64,000 nucleotides of DNA from Tubiluchus corallicola (lineage: Eukaryota; Priapulida; Priapulimorpha; Priapulimorphida; Tubiluchidae): positions 1 through 64,000 of the forward strand of contig JAQGDQ010001033.1 in the NCBI GenBank assembly GCA_030141605.1, in the 5' to 3' direction. Both the position numbers and the translations under genes were made by a program. Below are positions 35,801 to 42,006 of the stretch, in pieces. Below the pieces are notes generated by a model. That model saw only the letters and a program-made list of their open reading frames with translations. It was not told the origin of the DNA and did not search any database. Position 1 is the first letter of the stretch. Each line of letters starts with the position of its first letter.

Positions 35801-37910
35801 TTTTTTTAGTTCACGTGTAATTACATCCACGTGTCACTCTAGAGTAGAACAATGCACAGACAGTAGAACAATGCACAGACAGTAGAACAATGCACAGACA
35901 GAAGCAGCTCGAACACACCGAATCCAGGTAAAAAAGTCAGTGATTTTTTTACTTGTGACTTTATAACTGGTCACCAGTGCACCACGACCAATTCACCTCA
36001 TGAATCTATTACTGAATATGAAGTAAACCACAAGAAAAGCTAAACATAATAATAATCTTCTGTACACTGTTATTCTTAAAGGAAGACAAGATGATTTTTC
36101 AATATTACCCCATTTTCAAATCCGATAAAAAATATACATTTTAACATAATTAATACTGCAAATGTCTTTCCCATAATTAAACAATAAATTAAAACCTGAA
36201 TTAATGACAAGGGAGCCCAACTAATGATGGCATCACAAACTAACATAATTTTCAACAGCAAAAATATTGCACTAGCGTGTTGCACGTGTTTGCGAAAGTG
36301 AAAATTGAAGCACAGTGCTAATGTAAGATATTCAGTGTGTTGTACTAAAACTAGGCAAGTTTTAAGATAAAAATTCAAATTTAAATTTACGGCTGTGCTC
36401 ACACATGAGCTGTTGAACTTATGCAGTTCATCACAAACTAGCACATCTGTACTGAGAGGCACAGTACCTGTTTTTTTGGTACAATGCGTTTTCGAAATAA
36501 AGGTGCTAGTGCCCATCTAACTAGCGAATGGCAAAATGCATGTAACAGCGAAGAACTAAAGGCGCAACCGTGAAATTGCGTTTGTGTGGTAATAATTCTT
36601 TCACGTAAGTCATTTTTGAAAAAAAATAGCGTGTTTCCTTTCAATATTTTAAAGAGTAGATTGTTTTGACCTACAGTTAAAGATTGAGTCCAGTTTTGCT
36701 TTAATCAAATTCACAAACCTTCAAAACACATCCAACGCAATTCGTTTGTCATATCCATCAGTAAATCGTGAAAACTGCACATATCTAAGAAAGTTTGCCA
36801 CCAAAAATCCTCGATTATACAGTTTACGAACTCGGTATCTCCTCGAGTAATAGTAAAAGTTACGTGATATAAAAACACCCCCCAATTTTACTATTTATTC
36901 GTCTGCACCTCACATAGCAAGGCTTTTTGATTTTAGATCATAAATCAGATAAATTTACAATACTAGTACAAAGGTAAGCAATATTGTACCACCAATGCTC
37001 ACTTAAATTTAGAAGGTCTAGTCCCTTGACAGTTTATGACGACATTTTCCCCAGGTTTTTTTAGTATGTATTAGTAAATATTACACTTGCAACTATGCAT
37101 GAGATAATGTAGTAATAAAATGTACAATTTTTACATACTCGTCACCCAAACGAGGTCAATAGACACTCAGGGCGAACGACTACTGTAGAAAGGTAACAAT
37201 GTGAATGTATATCAACAGCGGAAAATTAATTTTTTCTTCCTTTGGCTCTAGCTCCTCATAACATTAATTTTAAATACGTAATGGTTAAATTATTATTTAA
37301 AGATAGTCACGTGTATCTCTTCTTTCCCATTATTGAACATTATTTTATTATAAACTAACACATTCATATAACAATTCAATTTTCATTCGTCTTAAATTCA
37401 AAAGCTGATAATTCTTAATTACCTGATACACACGCATTAATTAATTAATTATATTAGTAACAATTCTGAGAGGGTGGCTGATCTCGATAACTTATAGTTC
37501 TTTCGCCACCCTTTCACCACTAATCAATAATTACTTTTGCACTTTGTAATATTATTGCATGTTGTACAGATTTATAAATCTCTTAGTTATGTATTTTGCT
37601 ATTTTAAAAATTGTGATAAACTAATAAACTTACTTACTTGTCAAAAAAAGAAAGTTGCACAACAAATTTGTTAGTGGTAGGAAGTAACGGATTGGATAAG
37701 GTTATATTTTCCGGGGGAAGCAATTTTCGGGTAGGCAATTCTACAGATAAGAAGTACGGGGAAAAACAATTCCACAGATAAGAAGTGCCGTGGAAAAATT
37801 GAATTTATAAGCAGAGCTCTCTTATTCTTGCTATACAGCAGCATATAAGATGAACACCAATAAATAAAGCCTTTACCTTCATCGGCAATATCAAATGTCG
37901 GATTATCCAT
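536..37910 (-). CDS. ATP13A: P5B-type ATPase (ATP13A2/3/4/5 family), 5' eleven coding exons, partial
   Basis: P5B ATPases pump polyamines out of late endosomes and lysosomes using an aspartyl-phosphate cycle. Eleven minus-strand exons join with matching phases at all ten junctions and give about 439 residues. Residues 1-185 are a Ser/Tyr-rich cytosolic extension. EIYGY at 186-190 is the family signature and leads into a hydrophobic helix ending FFYWLPHLYLKATH. DQHMKWWV (242-249) and MRYFQNKKVRYIW (~300-312) belong to the P5B N-terminal domain. VLTPFYVFQVFS and DEYMYYA (373 onward) are M1-M2. The M1-M2 text, with DEY rather than DHY, is nearer ATP13A3/4/5 than ATP13A2. The A, P (DKTGT) and N domains would lie left of base 1. 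Introns run from ~0.5 to 11 kb and are packed with minisatellites. Family: very sure. Exact subtype: unsure. Confidence 0.93.
738..1654. other. Intron 10 sequence with a MITE end remnant
   Basis: Unique intronic sequence except ~1120-1180, where accgacgtctcccgacgttt and tgtccggcaaaccgag match the right end of the pogo-like MITE at 2246 and 61522. Confidence 0.6.
1658..1860. repeat. 22-bp minisatellite with 88-bp higher-order unit
   Basis: About 9 copies of a 22-bp unit such as atgtcacaattgtgtgatct. Four variants (cgtcacaatttt, atgtcacaactg, ...attg, ...atcg) recur in the same order twice, so the working unit is 88 bp. TTACGTCA sites occur in one variant. Open frames on both strands here are by-products. 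Confidence 0.95.
1861..2245. other. Intron 10, no feature seen
   Basis: AT-rich intronic sequence between the 22-bp array and a MITE. No exon-like segment recognised. Confidence 0.5.
2246..2766 (+). mobile_element. pogo/Tigger-like MITE, copy 1
   Basis: Starts tatcttggtctgccg and ends tgtccggcaaaccaagttat, so the ends are inverted repeats. Closely related to 61522-61960 over its whole length. Carries an internal tandem duplication of ~76 bp (2315-2390 and 2391-2467). No transposase frame. Confidence 0.75.
2767..3235. other. Intron 10, no feature seen
   Basis: AT-rich intronic sequence, no exon or repeat recognised. Confidence 0.5.
3236..3878. repeat. 59-bp pyrimidine-rich minisatellite
   Basis: About 11 copies of a C/T-rich unit beginning ctgtaattcatcttctgact. 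Some copies have a 3-bp insertion in the cttctcctcc tract. Lies 180 bp from exon 10, in intron 10. Confidence 0.95.
4062..4131 (-). CDS. ATP13A: P5B ATPase coding exon 10
   Basis: 70 nt, acceptor catttgcag, consensus donor gtgagt. Reads RIVFGENLIRVRVWPLYEI and then LFRE, the LYGxNxIxVxVxSxxxLLxxE segment before M1. Too short to appear as an open frame of its own. Ends in phase 0, directly followed by VLTPFY in exon 11. Confidence 0.93.
4155..7286. repeat. 78-bp minisatellite, ~40 copies
   Basis: Fills most of intron 9. The unit contains ggttaaaaaacatgggtatc and ctgactattttgcacagtga. Period 78 bp throughout. Copies differ by point changes (tatc/catc, cac/cat, aacg/aatg), and the last few are more diverged. 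Unlike several other arrays it carries stops in all frames. Confidence 0.97.
7564..7641 (-). CDS. ATP13A: P5B ATPase coding exon 9
   Basis: 78 nt, acceptor ttatttcag, donor gtatgg. Reads TLDSGGVPCSYFYMCNGLT and then PGEQAN. It matches the family's LDxGVxCSxxYxxxxGLTxxE segment. Starts and ends in mid-Arg codons shared with exons 8 and 10. Confidence 0.93.
7876..9003. repeat. 45-bp minisatellite, ~25 copies
   Basis: Unit contains caatggctttgcacgccatt and gttttccaagcaagagaaga, in intron 8. Because 45 is a multiple of 3 and the unit lacks stops in several frames, long 15-residue-periodic frames appear on both strands. I treat them as spurious. Confidence 0.97.
9004..9398. other. Intron 8 remainder, no feature seen
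   Basis: Non-repetitive intronic sequence between the 45-bp array and exon 8. Confidence 0.5.
9399..9493 (-). CDS. ATP13A: P5B ATPase coding exon 8: RYF...RYIW motif
   Basis: 95 nt, acceptor ttgtgcag, donor gtggtt. Encodes GNFLPVPKMRYF, QNKKVRYIW and then a segment ending FQLL. RYFxxxxxRYxWxxxxxxFxxL is a P5B N-terminal-domain hallmark. The longest open frame here is a different, wrong frame. Confidence 0.93.
9494..10006. other. Intron 7, no feature seen
   Basis: Short intron. It includes a weak, imperfect ctttagt(a/g)c repetition at 9836-9900. No coding signal. Confidence 0.5.
10007..10085 (-). CDS. ATP13A: P5B ATPase coding exon 7
   Basis: 79 nt, acceptor atatttcag, consensus donor gtaagt. 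Reads SEKNSLKMENIQKSSGVQ, then KLHIPDRN. This is the variable linker between the WWV strand and the RYF...RYIW motif in P5B enzymes. It is the only segment found that reconciles the phase of exon 6 with exon 8. Confidence 0.85.
10787..10857 (-). CDS. ATP13A: P5B ATPase coding exon 6
   Basis: 71 nt, acceptor tttgcag, consensus donor gtaagt. In the phase inherited from exon 5 it reads DQHMKWWVHPVLTITA, which aligns with the LLRDxxxxWWVxxV part of the P5B N-terminal domain. It ends with two spare bases, completed by exon 7. Confidence 0.88.
10858..11436. other. Intron 5, first part, no feature seen
   Basis: Contains small imperfect duplications of attacataataa around 11080-11130. No exon recognised. 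Confidence 0.5.
11437..11500. repeat. (TA)n microsatellite
   Basis: About 32 uninterrupted TA dinucleotides. Confidence 0.98.
11790..12095 (-). mobile_element. tRNA-derived SINE with (ATT)n tail
   Basis: On the minus strand a tRNA-like head carries an A box (tagtctagtgg) and a B box (gagtttgaacc), followed by a body and a trinucleotide ATT tail at 11790-11852. Length and layout fit a SINE in intron 5. The source tRNA cannot be assigned. Confidence 0.75.
12271..12880. repeat. Dispersed element C, copy 1 (~610 bp)
   Basis: Similar over its full length to 36078-36703, and over its first ~175 bp to 54193-54365. Shared landmarks are ggcgggcgagcccaacta, gatgacatcacaaacta and tgagtccagttttgctttaa. 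No coding capacity. Probably a non-autonomous transposon of unknown class; only ttaaag at the two ends hints at inverted termini. Confidence 0.8.
13514..13681 (-). CDS. ATP13A: P5B ATPase coding exon 5: EIYGY and first hydrophobic helix
   Basis: 168 nt, phase 0-0, acceptor tattttag, donor gtattg (weak). Encodes EIYGYKRHRLRT, a hydrophobic run, FFYWLPHLYLKATH and then EMEEADSVLLR. This matches the opening of P5B ATPases (ATP13A3 has EIYGYN... YWMPEWRVKATC... VVLLR). The helix is the membrane-embedded Ma segment of the N-terminal domain. Confidence 0.95.
13935..14074 (+). mobile_element. LINE reverse-transcriptase C-terminal remnant
   Basis: Reads YIGKDLGNATLDSWDDATW and then AVAADSSVWRQQV before a stop. 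The spacing of Trp and the AxDSSxWRxxV pattern match the C-terminus of non-LTR retrotransposon polyproteins. A related stretch occurs at 25715-25800. Confidence 0.6.
14120..14246 (-). mobile_element. tRNA-derived SINE fragment
   Basis: Minus strand carries A box tggcacagctgg and a perfect B box ggttcaaatcc with tRNA-like spacing. The other strand translates as GFEPTT, a common by-product of antisense SINEs. Not a functional tRNA: no matching acceptor stem. Confidence 0.65.
14410..14700 (-). mobile_element. pogo-like MITE fragment, inverted
   Basis: Reverse complement of the interior of the MITE at 2246 (aattgtctcaaaaacgcct, tatgcaaaagtatat, gacggcctgccaactagcgg). The ends are missing or diverged. 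Confidence 0.65.
14701..15044. other. Intron 4, no feature seen
   Basis: AT-rich intronic sequence. Confidence 0.5.
15045..15200 (-). mobile_element. Retroelement 3' end with (ATT)n tail
   Basis: Begins with an AAT run (a minus-strand ATT tail) and contains gaccaattggtcattt and gtcagctgcccttt, shared with 34555-34605 and, inverted, with 37468-37525. The GGGC(A/T)GCTGA...CGCC(G/A)CCC arms can pair. Confidence 0.6.
15511..16140. other. Assembly gap, 630 N
   Basis: Run of N immediately before the first readable copy of a 55-bp array, so the array very likely extends into the gap and its true length is unknown. Confidence 1.
16141..17912. repeat. 55-bp minisatellite, >=32 copies, partly dimeric
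   Basis: Unit contains ctacatgtggaacatggaca and ctgtagtagataaaggacta. From ~16700 to ~17450 two variants alternate (agataaagga with acataaagaa, and ggacat with gggcat), giving a 110-bp higher-order unit. Flanked by the gap on the left. Confidence 0.96.
17913..18327. other. Intron 4 next to exon 4, no feature seen
   Basis: Non-repetitive intronic sequence. Confidence 0.5.
18328..18627 (-). CDS. ATP13A: P5B ATPase coding exon 4, basic/Ser-rich N-terminal tail
   Basis: 300 nt, phase 0 at both ends. The acceptor AG is part of a stop codon in this frame (TAG just before CCTGTCATG), so the open frame begins exactly at the splice site. Donor gttagt. It encodes residues 86-185 with two RRRSS sites (105-109 and 155-159) that fit basophilic kinase targets, and ends GYIAVTADIA. 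The next exon opens with EIYGY. I know no homologue of this segment. The ATG at 18621 could be an alternative start giving a shorter isoform. Confidence 0.8.
18628..21029. other. Intron 3, non-repetitive part
   Basis: About 2.4 kb with no convincing exon. A 71-codon minus-strand frame (19118-19333) has no family resemblance. A 23-bp duplication (ttgacgagtgaccttgagag) lies at ~20072-20115. A hAT-like end (cagggccagaacatgaca) starts near 20717. Confidence 0.5.
21035..22172. repeat. 71-bp minisatellite, ~16 copies, locus 1
   Basis: Unit contains tgttgggtttattttactgt and atcacttaaactgtttgtgg. The same unit forms a 5-copy array at 39499-39838, and the ~450 bp that follow are also shared, so the array is part of a dispersed element. 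Confidence 0.97.
22173..22680. mobile_element. Dispersed element A, body, copy 1
   Basis: Similar in order and content to 39839-40278: aaattttcaggc, ttaaattaattcaaacttct, tttaaagtgattttacta, aagcctaac, ctttccttta. Sits directly after the 71-bp array at both loci. No coding capacity. Confidence 0.75.
22638..22957. repeat. ~157-bp tandem duplication
   Basis: Two near-identical copies starting cctaacttcccagaaagtgt and ending gtgaactggatcttcc. Confidence 0.9.
23285..23668. repeat. 24-bp A-rich minisatellite, ~15 copies
   Basis: Unit of the form gaaacaacaaaaagcaaaaa plus ggtt/ggct, with 1-bp length changes. It produces spurious Lys/Gln-rich and Phe/Cys-rich frames. Confidence 0.95.
23669..24955. 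other. Intron 3, no gene seen
   Basis: AT-rich. A hAT-like end (atacgcccctg, ending ~24837) is present. No exon recognised. Confidence 0.5.
24956..25800 (+). mobile_element. LINE 3' fragment, tandemly amplified (~144 bp x 5)
   Basis: Each copy translates in part as KNPWNKQIQVRILHWIG and RVLRLPDYPKNLL, the (R)xLxWxGHVLRxPDxRLPKxLL signature at the C-terminus of non-LTR retrotransposon polyproteins, followed by a GAT-rich spacer. The last copy runs on, broken by stops and a G tract, to DKLQKDLANTILDFWEDAL, the next block of the same protein type. Pseudogenic. Confidence 0.7.
25889..26025 (-). CDS. ATP13A: P5B ATPase coding exon 3
   Basis: 137 nt between acceptor attgtag and donor gtaaga. Begins MAQMTGQYSTQSTQ and ends RQYVNIGEETQM (residues 41-85). 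Low-complexity Ser/Gln text typical of a flexible cytosolic tail. YVNI at 76-79 fits both a YxxPhi sorting motif and a Grb2-type YxN site. Ends in phase 0, as exon 4 requires. Confidence 0.78.
26026..26680. other. Intron 2, no feature seen
   Basis: Short non-repetitive intron. Confidence 0.55.
26681..26764 (-). CDS. ATP13A: P5B ATPase coding exon 2
   Basis: 84 nt between acceptor ttcttag and a consensus donor gtgagt. It encodes VYHDLPSSSTADG and then an acidic Ser/Asp stretch ending SNDL. Start phase fits exon 1 and end phase fits exon 3 (C plus GT gives Arg40). YHDL at residue 14 fits a YxxPhi sorting motif. The other two frames lack this acidic Ser-rich character and do not fit the neighbouring phases. 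Confidence 0.75.
26930..27312. repeat. Dispersed element D, copy 1
   Basis: Shares cttctgtctcggaagacaat, gtcagttattgatcacac, ggctccactcctgatttgga and tgtcgagatacag with 35175-35565. More GC-rich than its surroundings. The class is unknown and the frames it opens are not conserved between copies. Confidence 0.75.
27405..27466. repeat. Degenerate interstitial telomere-like tract
   Basis: A run of TTAGGG-related hexamers (ggttgggtttaggtttaggg, ttagggttagtgttagggta) preceded by taggaa repeats. Confidence 0.7.
27665..28460. repeat. Dispersed element B, copy 1, with 89-bp internal duplication
   Basis: Matches 53010-53705 across its length (agggcttg(c/g)atcggcagtaa, ctgtatcttgt, gcgcaccctgg, aaatgaaaacaaacaa). 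This copy has a direct 89-bp duplication (27912-28000 and 28001-28089) absent from the other. Confidence 0.8.
28540..29888. repeat. 41-bp minisatellite, ~33 copies, hairpin-forming
   Basis: Unit contains tgggtagttgcctagggtgt and caaactacctagagccacca. GGTAGTTG and CAAACTACC within the unit can pair around a ~10-nt loop. Variants are cct/act and gccacc/gccgcc/gccgac. Confidence 0.97.
29889..30370. other. Intron 1 spacer, no feature seen
   Basis: Unique sequence between two large arrays. Confidence 0.5.
30371..34058. repeat. 40-bp minisatellite, ~92 copies
   Basis: Largest array in the window, in intron 1. Unit contains atgctgtttcaaaagtacta and acatgtaactgaagcgtcac. A 16-unit block (30801-31440) is repeated at 31441-32080 with the same ordered variants. 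Units at ~32265-32870 carry many small deletions. Some variants create CACGTG. Confidence 0.97.
34059..35174. other. Intron 1, mostly plain, one retroelement end
   Basis: At 34540-34620 agccaaaggccaattggtca and gtcagctacccttctc match the retroelement end at 15045. Otherwise no feature seen. Confidence 0.5.
35175..35570. repeat. Dispersed element D, copy 2
   Basis: Longer copy of the element at 26930. A 131-codon plus-strand frame spans it, but that frame is broken in copy 1 and resembles no family I know. Confidence 0.75.
35844..35902. repeat. 19-20 bp x 3 tandem repeat
   Basis: Three copies of agtagaacaatgcacagac. Confidence 0.9.
36078..36703. repeat. Dispersed element C, copy 2
   Basis: Full-length relative of 12271-12880 in the same orientation. 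The frames differ between the copies, so it is not coding. Confidence 0.8.
36704..37876. other. Intron 1 next to exon 1
   Basis: Holds a retroelement end at ~37468-37625 (gggtggctga, tttcgccaccctttc, then a cttacttactt tail). No exon recognised apart from exon 1. Confidence 0.5.
37877..37910 (-). CDS. ATP13A: P5B ATPase coding exon 1 (start codon)
   Basis: ATG at 37910 with G at +4. It encodes MDNPTFDIADE plus one base and ends at donor gtaaag. The leftover G joins GG of exon 2 in phase. NPTF resembles an NPxF/Y sorting or PTB-binding motif (inference). No upstream UTR exon or promoter could be placed. The call rests on the donor, the phase fit and an acidic N-terminus, so it is weaker than the later exons. 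Confidence 0.7.
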
Positions 37911-38486
37911 AACTTATTATCAGTCAAACAAGATCGTAATTAACCCAGTTTCAGCAAGACTTTATGAATACACATCACGTCTCCAATATCTCTACTATCG
38001 CAGGTCTTTTTTATAATAACAATAATTTATCCAGTATGCTTGCACAGCATGCATGTAGTGTAGTTATGACCACTAATGGACGCACATAGCAAACGCTAGT
38101 CAATGTTATACAGTCTCCTCGCTATTATGCGACTGCAAGTACAGGTAAGCAAATTAATTAATCACGCCTACAGGTGTAAAAGTAGCGAGAAAGTGGACAA
38201 AACGCGTGAAATTAACCACCCAGTAGTGTTCGCCACACGGTGATTTGACGGAACATGCACTAATTACACTAATTCCAAACAATGCAAAGTTCTTATACAG
38301 CTGAAGAAAAATCACGTAACCGTCCACACAACGTACGGCAATAGAGTGACATAAAATAGCAGAGAGAATTCTCTTCAATTATTTCAGTTTTGACGCGTCC
38401 TGTGAAAACTCTTAACCTAGAACGGTCGGATTTTCAAAGGCGCCAAAACTTCTGTAAGCGGATTATGGAGAATCTTTTCGTTTATA

Positions 38487-38780
38487 AACGCTATTCATTC
38501 AGGTGCCCACGAAAGAATGAAAAAAAAAACTTATGAGCACTGTCCAATATTCATGAAGCACAAGTGTACGATGTCAAAAGTCCTACTGTACTTGCGAATA
38601 TTTTATAACATTTTGCACCAGTTATGATAAAACGCTTTTCATTCAGGTGCCCACGAAAGACTGAAAAAAAACTTATGAACACTGTTCAATATTCATGAAG
38701 CACAAGTGTACGAAGTCAAAACTCCTACTGTACTTGCACAGGAGCGAATATTTTCTAACATTTTGCACCACTTATGATAA
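38487..38780. repeat. ~144-bp tandem duplication upstream of the P5B gene
   Basis: Two copies containing attcaggtgcccacgaaaga and caatattcatgaagcacaag, 0.6-0.9 kb upstream of the ATG. Confidence 0.9.
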
Positions 38781-39498
38781 CATAGGCATCAAACATGCTC
38801 CAAAGTACGATTTCATAACGCCAATCAGTCAAATAATAAACGAAAACATTGTTCACTGTCCACTGTCCAAGGGGCAAAGACAATCACTATACCTTACTGT
38901 GCACTACACGACAGCGTAAAGAAATGTAGAAAATATTTCTCAATTCAGGTATCGACGGGCAAACATATATTTACATGATTACATCATAATTTTACGCGCG
39001 CACGGTGTTCATTGGTGTATAAAGACGAATTTTATTTAAACTGTGCAAATAAGAAACGATAAGAGACGTCTATATCACATATACTGATCAACTTATCGCA
39101 CTATCAACAATGCTAAACGCTCGAGACGCGAAAAACATAAAAAAAAAACCACGAAGGCAAGTGAACGTCAGACCAACATGGTGGTAAAAACTGGGCAAGA
39201 ATTTACCAAGGTAGGCGGTCTAAAGAAAAGAGTCATAAAAATATGGGTGCCATCACGGTCAACTAAGCAGAGGCGTTCTCATTGGACGTGTTTGTCCATT
39301 AGCCACAGCCTTTTGTCAGCTTTCAAGTTTACATACAATGTCAAAGCAAGACCACAAAGCGATTCTCAACAAAGCTAATTACCCAAACGTTATACAGTGC
39401 AATGTATTCGAATCAAGGCGTTTTGCCAGACACAATAATAATAAACAGACCCGAACGAAGTACGAAAATATTATTCCTAGTGAAAAATTAAAGAAAAA
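38781..39498. other. Upstream region of the P5B gene
   Basis: Possible promoter or 5' UTR zone by position only. No confident core-promoter element seen. Confidence 0.4.
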
Positions 39499-39838
39499 AA
39501 CAAGTCACTCAGTATGTTGGGTTTATTTTACTGTTATCACTTAAACTGTTTGTGGTGTGCTAAAGGAAAAAACAAGTAACTCAGTATGTTGGGTTTATTT
39601 TACTGTTATCACTTAAACTGTTTGTGGTGTGCTAAAGGAAAGAACAAGTAACTCAGTATGTTGGGTTTATTTTACTGTTATCACTTAAACTGTTTGTGGT
39701 GTGCTAAAGGAAACAACAAGTCACTCAGTATGTTGGGTTTATTTTACTGTTATCACTTAAACTGTTTGTGGTGTGCTAAAGGAAAGAACAAGTCACTCAG
39801 TATGTTGGGTTTATTTTACTGTTATCACTTAAACTTAA
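39499..39838. repeat. 71-bp minisatellite, 5 copies, locus 2
   Basis: Same unit as 21035-22172 (acaagtcactcagtatgttg, atcacttaaactgtttgtgg), 1.6-1.9 kb upstream of the P5B start codon. Confidence 0.96.
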
Positions 39839-40278
39839 AGCTAAAATATACTACTGCTGATTAGAAATTTTCAGGCGCGGCGGTTGCCGCCTTTCACTTG
39901 AAATTATGACGCAACTTTGAAAGTTCGTGACCATTCGTAAGCACGTCGTGGCTTTCCGTAAATGTGCGCACCGCTTAAATTAATTCAAACTTCTGCAGCT
40001 TATCTAATGTTCACCCAAAAATATTACAAAATAAGGTGCCTAAAGTTTGTAAGAACTTATTATACACTTTTGATGAAGATTGACAGTGCATTGCTTTACT
40101 TCAGGACGAATGACGTCATTGGAACAATGGGAGCACCCTAGCATGAACTGATCGCGACTTTAAAGTGATTTTACTAGTTACACGAGGCGCTTATTGCTCT
40201 TTCATTAATAAATTCTTCTAACATTTTTTGCGAACATTGAAATAAGCCTAACGTTCCAGAAAACTTGACCTTTCCTTT
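39839..40278. mobile_element. Dispersed element A, body, copy 2
   Basis: Diverged relative of 22173-22680, following the 71-bp array as at the first locus. Confidence 0.7.
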
Positions 40279-42006
40279 AGTTCTTAGAGTCAGTTGGAGG
40301 ATCTTGACTTCTTAAAGTCAGTTGGAGGATATTGAGTTCTTAAAGTCAGTTGGAGGATCTTGAGTTTTAGAGTCAGTTGGAGAATCTTGACTTGTTAGAG
40401 TCAGTTGGAGGATCTTGAGTTTTAGAGTCAGTTGGAGGATCTTGACTTCTTAAAGTCAGTTGGAAGATCTTGAGTTCTTAGAGTCAGTTGGAGGATATTG
40501 AGGTCTTAGAGTCAGTTGGAGGATCTTCAGTTCTTACAGTCAGTTGGAGGATCTTGACTTCTTAGAGTCAGTTGGAAGATCTTGAGTTCTTAGAGTCAGT
40601 TGGAGGATCTTGACTTCTTAGAGTCAGTTGGAAGATCTTGAGTTCTTAGAGTCAGTTGGAGGATCTTGAGTTCTTAGAGTCAGTTGGAGGATCTTGAGTT
40701 CTTAGAGTCAGTTGGAGGATCTTGACTTCTTAGAGTCAGTTGGTAGATCTTGAGTTCTTAGAGTCAGTTGGAAGATCTTGAGTTCTTAGAGTCAGTTGGA
40801 GGATCTTGCGTTCTTAGAGTCACTTGGAAGATCTTGAGTTCTTAGAGTCACTTGGAGGATCTTGCGTTCTTAGAGTCAGTTGGAAGATCTTGAGTTCTTA
40901 GAGTCAGTTGGAGGATCTTGAGTTCTTAGAGTCAGTTGAAGGACCTTGACTTCTTAGAGTCAGTTGGAAGATCTTGAGTTCTTAGAGTCAGTTGGAAGAT
41001 CTTGAGTTCTTAGAGTCAGTTGGAGGATCTTGAGTTCTTAGAGTCAGTTGGAAGATCCTGAGGTCTTAGAGTCAGTTGGAGGATCTTTAGTTCTTACAGT
41101 CAGTTGGAGGATCTTGACTTCTTAGTGTCAGTTGGAGAATCTTGAGTTCTTAGAGTCAGTTGGAGAATCTTGAGTTCTTAGAGTCAGTTGGAGGATCTTG
41201 AGTTCTTAGAGTCAGTTGGAAGATCTTGAGTTCTTAGAGTCAGTTGGAAGATCTTCAGTTCTTAGAGTGAGTTGGAGAATCTTGAGTTCTTAGAGTCAGT
41301 TGGAGGATCTTGACTTCTTAGAGTCAGTTGGAGGATCTTGAGTTCTTAGAGTCAGTTGGAAGATCTTGAGTTCTTAGAGTGATTGGGAGGATCTTGAGTT
41401 CTGGAGGATCTTGAGTTCTTACAATCAGTTGGAGGGTCTTGAGTTCTTAGAGTCAGTTGGAGGATCTTGAGTTCTTAGAGTCAGATGGAGAATCTTGAGT
41501 TCTTAGAGTCAGTTGGAAGATCTTGACTTCTTAGAGTCAGTTGGAGGATCTTGAGTTCTTAGAGTCAGTTGGAAGATGTTGAGTTCTTAGAGTCAGTTGG
41601 AAGATCTTGAGTTCTTAGAGTGAGTTGGAGAATCTTGAGTTCTTAGAGTCAGTTGGAGGATCTTGACTTCTTAGAGTCAGTTGGAGGATCTTGAGTTCTT
41701 AGAGTCAGTTGGAAGATCTTGAGTTCTTAGAGTCAGTTGGAAGATATTGAGTTCTTAGAGTGATTGGGAGGATCTTGAGTTCTGGAGGATCTTGAGTTCT
41801 TACAATCAGTTGGAGGGTCTTGAGTTCTTAGAGTCAGATGGAGAATCTTGAGTTCTTAGAGTCAGTTGGAAGATCTTGAGGCCTTAGAGTCAGTTGGAAG
41901 ATCTTGAGTTCTTACAATCAGTTGGAGGATCTTGACTTCTTAAAGTCAGTTGGAGGGTCTTGAGTTCTTACAGTCAGTTAGAGGATCTTGAGTTCTTAGA
42001 GTCACT
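40279..42006. repeat. 28-bp minisatellite, ~61 copies
   Basis: Unit contains ttcttagagtcagttggagg then atcttgag. A block of about nine to ten units with an odd deletion (gtgattgggaggatcttgag, then ttctggagg) occurs at ~41250-41430 and again at ~41610-41825. Confidence 0.97.
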
